This document shows, piece by piece, positions 12,422 through 17,649 of a DNA stretch of 17,649 nt. Source of the DNA: Candidatus Moraniibacteriota bacterium (GTDB lineage: Bacteria; Patescibacteriota; Minisyncoccia; Moranbacterales; UBA9337). The notes under the pieces were generated by a model that saw only the letters and a list, made by a program, of their open reading frames with translations, did no database searches and was not told the DNA's origin. Location of the stretch: positions 1-17,649 of the forward strand of contig JALNYX010000010.1 in NCBI GenBank assembly GCA_023229615.1, in the 5' to 3' direction. The number at the start of each line of letters is the position of its first letter. The stretch's first letter is position 1. The position numbers and the translations under genes were made by a program.

Positions 12422-14302
12422 CTATACCTCAATCACCACTGGTAGAACCATTGGTCTTCTTTCGGTTTTCTGGAAAAGAAATGTTCCGACTTCTTCACGA
12501 ATATTTTTTCTCACAAAATCCCAATTAATACTAGTATCCCGGGAAGTATTTTCCTTGATTACTTTCTTGACCACTGCTTTAGTGGAATTTACCAAGTCAA
12601 AATTCTCTTTGACATATATAAACCCTCTGGAAGTAATTTGAATGTTTCCCACAATATCTTTGGTTTTTCCATCAACAATAACCGTTATCACAAACATTCC
12701 GTCCTCGGCCAATACTTGCCGATCGCGCAGAACAACTTGTCCGATATCTCCAACTCCCAACCCATCAATAAAAACATAACTTGTATCAACTTTGTTTTTT
12801 TCCAATTCCGGAAGCTTTCCAGCATCAAATTTCAAAACATGTCCATTGTCTAAAATGAAAATATTTTTCTCCGGAAATCCAATTCCGGCAACCACCTTTT
12901 TCGCTTCTTTGAGAAAATAATGGTTCGCATAAACCGGAAGCACATACGTTGGCTGAATTTGCTTTACCAGCTCTTTAATTGCCTGAATATTATTATGTCC
13001 ACTTACGTGCACATCCATAAGCTCGTTATGAATCACATTGTCGCATTTTCGGTACAAATTATCTTTGAGTCTTTGAATAGTTCTCTCGTTTCCAGGAATC
13101 ACCGACGAAGAAAAAATAATTGTGTCATTTTTCTTCAGTTTAACAAATCGATGATTATCAGTAACGATTCTTGAAAGCACGGCATTCACTTCTCCCTGCG
13201 CTCCTGTGCAAACTATCAGCACTTTATTATCCGGATAATCATGAATACGGTTAATTTCAATCAACGTATCCTTACTAGCTTTGATATATCCCAATTGCTT
13301 GGCAACCTCAACATTGGCTTTCATACTAAAACCATCCAGGGCTACTTTCTTCCCTACTTGTTCGGCATAATTGATAATATCTTTGATTCTTTTTACTTGA
13401 GAAGAAAAAGTGCCGATAATCAATCTTCCGGTAGATCCGTCAATAATTTTTTTCAAATTAATCCACATATCCTCATCACTTACCATCGGACGATTATTAA
13501 GAGCTCCCAAACTTTCCATCATTAAAATTGATGGTTTTGGCAACTTTTGCAAAAATTCGTATGACAAACTTCCTTCTTTCTTGTTGTCTCCAAGATCAAG
13601 CGTCCAATCGCCCATATGAATAACCGAACCAGCTGGAGTAAAAAGCACGACACCAATTGAATCCATAATCGAATGTTCAACATCAAAAAATTTCATTTGA
13701 AAATTACCCAAACGAACCTTTTCTTGCCCGGTTTTTATGGAAACAGTCTTAAGACGTGCAGCTGATCCGGGATTCTGGTCCTCCATTTTTCTCTTTACCA
13801 AGGCCAATGTAAGCTCTCTTCCGATTACTGGAGGATAACCAAGCTCATTTAATAATATCGGAGTCGCGCCAATGTGATCAAGATGTCCGTGAGTCAAAAC
13901 AACTCCACGAATGCGATCTTCCTTTCCTTTCAAATAATTGATATTAGGAATGATATAATCAATTCCCGGCATATCCTCTTCTGGAAATTGCACGCCCATA
14001 TCGACAATAACGATATCTTCTCCATACTCAAACACCGTCATATTGCGTCCAACTTCTTCTTGCCCTCCAATCGGAATTATTCGCAATTTATTTTCAATTA
14101 CTGCAGGTTGTGCCTGCGCTTTTTTTCTCGCTGATCCCTCATGAGAAACCAATGAATCGATTCGACTTGGCATCGTTCTTCGATTAGCACTAGGTCTTTT
14201 TTTCTTTCCTTTTCTTTGAGAAGACCTCTCCGGTCTTCTTTCTTCTTTCACTTCTTTTCCTTTTTTTGGAGGCAGTGAACTTCCTTGATTATTTTTTATC
14301 AT
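12422..14302 (-). CDS. rnj: Ribonuclease J (metallo-beta-lactamase / beta-CASP family)
   Basis: RNase J is a cytoplasmic 5'-to-3' exonuclease and endonuclease for mRNA decay and RNA maturation. The 626-residue protein opens with a basic, disordered tail of about 65 residues rich in K, R and S. The metallo-beta-lactamase domain follows with the zinc motif THGHLDH (137-143), the conserved VEHSIMDSIG (208-217) and GDW (231-233). The beta-CASP domain has CTGAQGE (365-371) and VHVSGH (431-436), with a histidine in VYANHYF near 461. A C-terminal domain follows from about residue 510. The family call is firm. Several usually conserved positions differ: GDW instead of the common GDF, and SLGALN in place of STNA. 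The start is the ATG at 14300-14302 with a weak AGGA upstream. It is the last gene of its strand block and ends near a bidirectional terminator. Confidence 0.94.
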   Translation of the reverse strand: MIKNNQGSSLPPKKGKEVKEERRPERSSQRKGKKKRPSANRRTMPSRIDSLVSHEGSARKKAQAQPAVIENKLRIIPIGGQEEVGRNMTVFEYGEDIVIVDMGVQFPEEDMPGIDYIIPNINYLKGKEDRIRGVVLTHGHLDHIGATPILLNELGYPPVIGRELTLALVKRKMEDQNPGSAARLKTVSIKTGQEKVRLGNFQMKFFDVEHSIMDSIGVVLFTPAGSVIHMGDWTLDLGDNKKEGSLSYEFLQKLPKPSILMMESLGALNNRPMVSDEDMWINLKKIIDGSTGRLIIGTFSSQVKRIKDIINYAEQVGKKVALDGFSMKANVEVAKQLGYIKASKDTLIEINRIHDYPDNKVLIVCTGAQGEVNAVLSRIVTDNHRFVKLKKNDTIIFSSSVIPGNERTIQRLKDNLYRKCDNVIHNELMDVHVSGHNNIQAIKELVKQIQPTYVLPVYANHYFLKEAKKVVAGIGFPEKNIFILDNGHVLKFDAGKLPELEKNKVDTSYVFIDGLGVGDIGQVVLRDRQVLAEDGMFVITVIVDGKTKDIVGNIQITSRGFIYVKENFDLVNSTKAVVKKVIKENTSRDTSINWDFVRKNIREEVGTFLFQKTERRPMVLPVVIEV

Positions 14303-14370
14303 TTTTTTACATCCTACAAATTACCAAATTTACCCAACCGAAAAGCGCAATGCTTAAGGCCGGAAAAAGT

Positions 14371-14394
14371 ACAAATAAAAATTTATTTATTTGT
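14371..14394 (-). other. AT-only hairpin in the RNase J leader
   Basis: ACAAATAAA (14371-14379) and TTTATTTGT (14386-14394) are perfect 9-bp reverse complements with a six-base loop, about 70 bases upstream of the RNase J ATG. Apart from this the 232-base gap 14303-14534 holds only AT-rich sequence. No confident promoter could be placed there. Confidence 0.4.
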
Positions 14395-14534
14395 GATTAA
14401 CAAACTTATAAGTAGTAGGATTTTAAATTATTTTTTTAACAAATTAAGCAATATAAAAAAGTTTTTTTATAATATCACTAACTTTACATGATTAAGTTTT
14501 ATTTCAACTATCAAAAGCTTTCTATACAAGAATA

Positions 14535-15560
14535 TTAAAGCATTTTTTTGAAATTCTCCACCATATCAACCGGCGTCGGATCTTGCCCATATTCCAAAGC
14601 AAGATAATATGACATCCAATCTCCAAGATAAAGAGTGGCAAAAATCTTATAGAAAACACTTCCTTTTTCCATCTCAATCACTTCAACGGAAACATTTTTT
14701 CCTCGGAGAACTTCAGCTGTCACATCAAATCGTTTTTGATTTTGCGCTTCATCCTCAATATCCTTGAGCATCAGTGCAATAAAATTGGCTTGAGGATTTG
14801 TGAATCCAACCATTTCATTATGATTGAGTTCCGGAAAAAAATTCCAAAATGCAGGAGTTTTAGCATTTTCATTTATCTTGATTTTCCAAATCATTGCCAC
14901 TGGCTTGAATTTCGTGCTGGAATAAATTATCGGAGTCTTTCCTTTTATCTTTTCCGCTAATCTTCTACCCACTTCTTCAATTTTTTCCGTTTCTTCTTTG
15001 AGATTTTCCGCCATCAAAACCAATTCATCCGTTGCGTCATCTACCAACCCGGCATTAACCAAAATTTGAAATATCGCAACAAAGAAATATCCGATTGCCA
15101 TCCGAGGCTGAAAATTTTCATATGGAATTGGCAATTTCACATGCGGTATTCCATATTCTTTGCACATTTGCTCAATCTTTCCTCCGCTGGAAATACCCAC
15201 ACACACAAGATTATTCTCAATTGCTTCCTCAAAGGATGCCACCGTTTCTTCAGTATTTCCTGAAAAAGAACAAATGATATTCAATGATTCTTCATATGCC
15301 TCAGGAGGCAAAGAATAAAAACGATTTTGATATATGGCCAATCTCCTTTTATCCCCAGAATTTCTTTTGAATAAGTCGTTAATAAACACTCGCAAAACAT
15401 TTCCAGGAAGAGCGGATCCGCCCATTCCAGACAGAGTCACTGATTTAAACACGCCTTCGACTTTGATATCTTTAGCGATTTCCAGTCCTTGTTTAAATTG
15501 GTTAGCTCCATCAAGAATAACTCTCCTCAAATTTGATTTGTCAATTTTATTTGTTTCCAT
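14535..15560 (-). CDS. Bifunctional phosphoglucose/phosphomannose isomerase
   Basis: This enzyme interconverts glucose-6-phosphate or mannose-6-phosphate with fructose-6-phosphate at the entry to glycolysis and sugar-nucleotide synthesis. The 341-residue protein has the two SIS-type halves of the archaeal/bacterial bifunctional family. GMGGSALPG (45-53) and SFSGNTEET (98-106) bind the phosphate, SSGGKIE follows at 124-130, and QPRMAIGY lies at 151-158. The ELNHNEMVGF motif (244-253) holds the expected catalytic Glu and His, and DPTPVDMVENFKK closes the C-terminus. Length and motif order are normal. Its ATG (15558-15560) lies inside the end of the upstream solute-binding protein gene, a 14-base overlap in another frame, so translation is probably coupled. 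The classical single-function pgi is not in the window. Confidence 0.92.
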   Translation of the reverse strand: METNKIDKSNLRRVILDGANQFKQGLEIAKDIKVEGVFKSVTLSGMGGSALPGNVLRVFINDLFKRNSGDKRRLAIYQNRFYSLPPEAYEESLNIICSFSGNTEETVASFEEAIENNLVCVGISSGGKIEQMCKEYGIPHVKLPIPYENFQPRMAIGYFFVAIFQILVNAGLVDDATDELVLMAENLKEETEKIEEVGRRLAEKIKGKTPIIYSSTKFKPVAMIWKIKINENAKTPAFWNFFPELNHNEMVGFTNPQANFIALMLKDIEDEAQNQKRFDVTAEVLRGKNVSVEVIEMEKGSVFYKIFATLYLGDWMSYYLALEYGQDPTPVDMVENFKKML

Positions 15561-17208
15561 TTTGTTTAAAAATTCTTTTTGTTTTTACGTACCATTTATT
15601 AATATCAAAAAATCGGTATTGAGAACTGCTGATATCAACAGCATCAATTCCTCTAACTTGATTTCCTACCGGATAAATATACACTCGACTGTAAAGAAAC
15701 ACGGCTGGAACCTCTTGGAGTAAAATTTTATTAAATTGCCTATTTTTTTCAATTCTTTTTTCTCGATCAAATTCTTCCCTAACCTCAGAAAGTAATTTAT
15801 CCGCCTCTTCGTTGTCAAATTTGGACAAATTCAATCCTGGATCAGATTTCTTGCTTGAATGCCAAAAAGAATACAAATCAGGGTCAAAACTAGTAGCTTG
15901 TCCGAAAAGCAGTGCGTCATATTCTCTTGGTCGGATATAATTTTGTTGCAAATCAGAAATAGTCAACACTTGAACATCCACCTTAGCCCCCAAAACCTCC
16001 CATTGCTTGGCAAGAATCTCAGCTGTTTGAACAAGCTCCGGCCAATCCGTGGTCAAAAGATTAAACTCCAATTTATTTCCATCTTTTTCTCGAATACCAC
16101 CATCTTTCACTTCCCAACCATTTTCATCAAGAATCTTCTTTCCTTTTTCCAAATCAAAAGTATGCTCTCCTGCTCCTTCCCCTTGGCTTTCTGCCATTTG
16201 CGGTAAAAAAGGAGAAGAAAGAACATTCGCCTTGCCAAAAAGAACGCTATCTACTATTTCTTGCCGATTAGTCGCATAGTCCAATGCTTGACGAACTTCA
16301 TCATTAGCCAATGCCACACTCTTGCTCTGATTAAAGAAAACAGCAAAATACCTTGGCATATTGAACTCATGTATAATGGTACTTTTAACAAACCCCACAT
16401 CTTTCACTTCTGACGGAGAAACACTGCTAATTCCATTGATTTCCTTTTTCTTGTAAGCATTTAGCAATGACTCTTCGTCTAAATAGAAATTGAAACTTAT
16501 TTTTGAAATATAAGCTGGTCCTTCAAAATAATCAGAAAAATAAACCAAATTGTAGGATAAAACGTTTCCCTTGGAATCCTTCTGATAATCAGAGAATTGA
16601 TACGGCCCAGATCCAATTGGACGCATATTATATTCAGCTAATGAAAATTTTTCCGGAGCTATATTTTCCCAAATATGTTTTGGGAGAATGCCTATGGTCA
16701 AGTTTTCCAAAAATCCAAAATAAGGATTTTCCAAAACAAATTTGATTGTATGCTGATCTATTTTTTCCACTATTACTCCTTGCCAATTTTGACGCACCGG
16801 ACTTTTATATGCCGGGTCTTGAAGGATATTTATAGTAAAAACAACGTCATCAGCAGTCAATTCTTGTCCATCATGCCATTTTACTCCTTCTTTAAGATGA
16901 AAAACGTATGATTTATGATCTTCCGCGATTTCATATCCGGAAGCCAATTCATTGGCAATATTTCCATTTTTGTCATATCGAAGAAGTCCGCTATAAATTA
17001 TTTGAGCCAAACTGATATCAGCCTCACTAGTTTGAGAAAGCAATGGGTTGACATACAAAGGCTGTCCGACCATTCCTTCTTTATAACTCCCTCCGAAATT
17101 TGCAATTGGCTCAGTAAAAGAAAAATAAGCATACCCGATCCAAAAAATCAAAGCGATAAAAGAAACCAATACTAAAACGAAAAAAATCAATTTTTCCTTT
17201 AAACTCAA
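15547..17208 (-). CDS. ABC-type peptide solute-binding protein, family 5, membrane-anchored
   Basis: The protein matches the DppA/OppA family of extracellular peptide-binding proteins. It has QIIYSGLLRYD (69-79), the signature-like LKEGVKWHDG (105-114) with TADDVVFTINILQDP (118-132), RPIGSGPYQF, the DYATNRQEIVDSVLFGKA-like segment and LSEVREEFDREKR near the end. It has no lipobox Cys. A single hydrophobic segment at about 7-28 looks like an uncleaved membrane anchor. No permease or ATPase gene is present here, so it is an orphan in this window. The start is uncertain: a TTG at 17206-17208 gives MSLKEK, and a second TTG at 17188-17190 has AAAGGA in front of it. It follows secG by 77 bases and overlaps the isomerase gene by 14 bases. 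Confidence 0.9.
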   Translation of the reverse strand: MSLKEKLIFFVLVLVSFIALIFWIGYAYFSFTEPIANFGGSYKEGMVGQPLYVNPLLSQTSEADISLAQIIYSGLLRYDKNGNIANELASGYEIAEDHKSYVFHLKEGVKWHDGQELTADDVVFTINILQDPAYKSPVRQNWQGVIVEKIDQHTIKFVLENPYFGFLENLTIGILPKHIWENIAPEKFSLAEYNMRPIGSGPYQFSDYQKDSKGNVLSYNLVYFSDYFEGPAYISKISFNFYLDEESLLNAYKKKEINGISSVSPSEVKDVGFVKSTIIHEFNMPRYFAVFFNQSKSVALANDEVRQALDYATNRQEIVDSVLFGKANVLSSPFLPQMAESQGEGAGEHTFDLEKGKKILDENGWEVKDGGIREKDGNKLEFNLLTTDWPELVQTAEILAKQWEVLGAKVDVQVLTISDLQQNYIRPREYDALLFGQATSFDPDLYSFWHSSKKSDPGLNLSKFDNEEADKLLSEVREEFDREKRIEKNRQFNKILLQEVPAVFLYSRVYIYPVGNQVRGIDAVDISSSQYRFFDINKWYVKTKRIFKQNGNK

Positions 17209-17223
17209 TATCCTATTAATATA

Positions 17224-17241
17224 CTGCCAGTTTTGTGGCAG
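17224..17241 (-). other. Hairpin between secG and the solute-binding protein gene
   Basis: CTGCCA (17224-17229) and TGGCAG (17236-17241) form a 6-bp stem with a GTTTTG loop. No T-run follows directly on the minus strand, so it is more likely an mRNA processing or stability element than a full terminator. Confidence 0.4.
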
Positions 17242-17285
17242 AATTAATTTTACCTTTTCAATACTAATATTTTTTCTTTAACTGT

Positions 17286-17507
17286 TTATTTAGTACCAAC
17301 GAAGACGTTTAGGGCGGCCAGTACTATGAAGAGGATAGCGAGGGCTACCGTAAAATAAACTAAAAATTTTTCAAAGCCTCTTTTTGCGTAGTATCCGCCA
17401 CTGTCGCCTCCGAAAGCCGCTCCCAATCCTGAGCCTCTATTTTGCAATAAAATCGAGATTATCAGCAAAACTGACACTATTATTTGCAAAATGTTAATCC
17501 ATTGCAT
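17286..17507 (-). CDS. secG: Preprotein translocase subunit SecG
   Basis: SecG is the small third subunit of the SecYEG channel and assists SecA-driven protein export across the cytoplasmic membrane. The 73-residue protein has two membrane helices (about 4-22 and 48-69). The loop between them is typical of SecG: LLQNRGSGLGAAFGG followed by GGYYAKRGFEK. Length and topology fit the family. The start is the ATG at 17505-17507, with no visible Shine-Dalgarno. A promoter and a 12-bp palindrome lie just upstream, and the family-5 solute-binding protein gene follows after 77 bases. Confidence 0.93.
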   Translation of the reverse strand: MQWINILQIIVSVLLIISILLQNRGSGLGAAFGGDSGGYYAKRGFEKFLVYFTVALAILFIVLAALNVFVGTK

Positions 17508-17536
17508 AAAATAACCGAAATTAGATATTCGTTACA

Positions 17537-17548
17537 CTACCTAGGTAG
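17537..17548. promoter_or_regulatory. 12-bp perfect palindrome CTACCTAGGTAG over the secG promoter
   Basis: The palindrome overlaps the edge of the predicted -10 box and covers the predicted start point of secG. This is a classic place for a repressor operator. It is a single copy in the window as far as I can see. Confidence 0.45.
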
Positions 17549-17575
17549 CCTACACGAAAACCCCCAAAAAGTCAA
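17547..17575 (-). promoter_or_regulatory. Promoter for secG
   Basis: On the minus strand, TTGACT (17570-17575) and TAGGCT (17547-17552) are 17 bases apart. The predicted start is near 17540, about 33 bases before the secG ATG. The -35 box is strong and the -10 box is weak. Confidence 0.5.
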
Positions 17576-17628
17576 TGGCACTTGTAATTCTGTAAAGTAT
17601 TGCCGCTATACTCATCTTGTATGCCCGT

Positions 17629-17634
17629 TTGACA
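17629..17634 (+). promoter_or_regulatory. Partial plus-strand promoter (-35 box) at the window edge
   Basis: A perfect TTGACA at 17629-17634 points out of the window, and its -10 box would lie beyond the last base. It could drive a divergent plus-strand gene. An upstream TATACT at 17607-17612 has only a poor -35 box. Confidence 0.25.
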
Positions 17635-17649
17635 GAAGCAAATCTGTTT

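Noticed and set aside
17582..17612. Plus-strand promoter TTGTAA-19-TATACT near the window end
   Set aside because: The 19-base spacer is too long and no gene follows inside the window.

Overview
This AT-rich window reads as a bacterial chromosome fragment. It most resembles the Candidate Phyla Radiation / Patescibacteria, perhaps a Moranbacteria- or Parcubacteria-like lineage. That placement is inferred from family resemblance, namely the trigger factor, the RNase J with a basic N-terminal tail, the bifunctional phosphoglucose/phosphomannose isomerase and the cluster of small TrbC/VirB2-like pilins. Several genes end in TGA, so UGA is a stop and the recoded-UGA lineages (Gracilibacteria/Absconditabacteria) are unlikely.

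Layout. (1) 60-3546, minus strand: nusA, then ppa (inorganic pyrophosphatase), then tig (trigger factor). The nusA transcript has a strong promoter and a terminator-like hairpin in its leader, and a 157-bp imperfect palindrome separates ppa from tig. (2) 3714-5450, plus strand: a two-gene cassette of unknown function (cytosolic protein plus five-TM membrane protein) with its own promoter, an operator-like palindrome, a foldable leader and a strong terminator. (3) 5471-11363, minus strand: a SAM methyltransferase, an orphan lipoprotein solute-binding protein and five genes carrying pilin-like domains. One of the five is fused to a lytic transglycosylase and another to three cysteine-rich modules. 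An intrinsic terminator followed by a new promoter splits this run at about 7436-7500. (4) 11491-12398, plus strand: tRNA-Ser(CGA) with its promoter, then a small secreted protein with its own promoter, ending in a bidirectional terminator. (5) 12422-17575, minus strand: secG, a family-5 solute-binding protein and phosphoglucose/phosphomannose isomerase lie in order behind the secG promoter, with RNase J beyond a 232-bp gap.

How the parts may work together. The pilin region supplies parts that classical type IV secretion systems encode separately: VirB2-like pilins and a VirB1-like peptidoglycan hydrolase, plus a surface lipoprotein. No VirB4/VirB6/VirD4 gene is present here, so any assembly machinery must lie elsewhere. 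The rest is housekeeping: transcription (NusA), RNA decay (RNase J), folding (trigger factor), secretion (SecG), pyrophosphate removal, sugar-phosphate isomerisation and uptake or binding lipoproteins.

The most interesting parts are the pilin cassette with its domain fusions, the plus-strand hypothetical cassette, and regulatory structures that can be read directly from the DNA (nusA leader, inter-pilin terminator/promoter, alternative leader stems, palindrome over the secG promoter). No database search was possible; family names rest on motifs recognised by eye.
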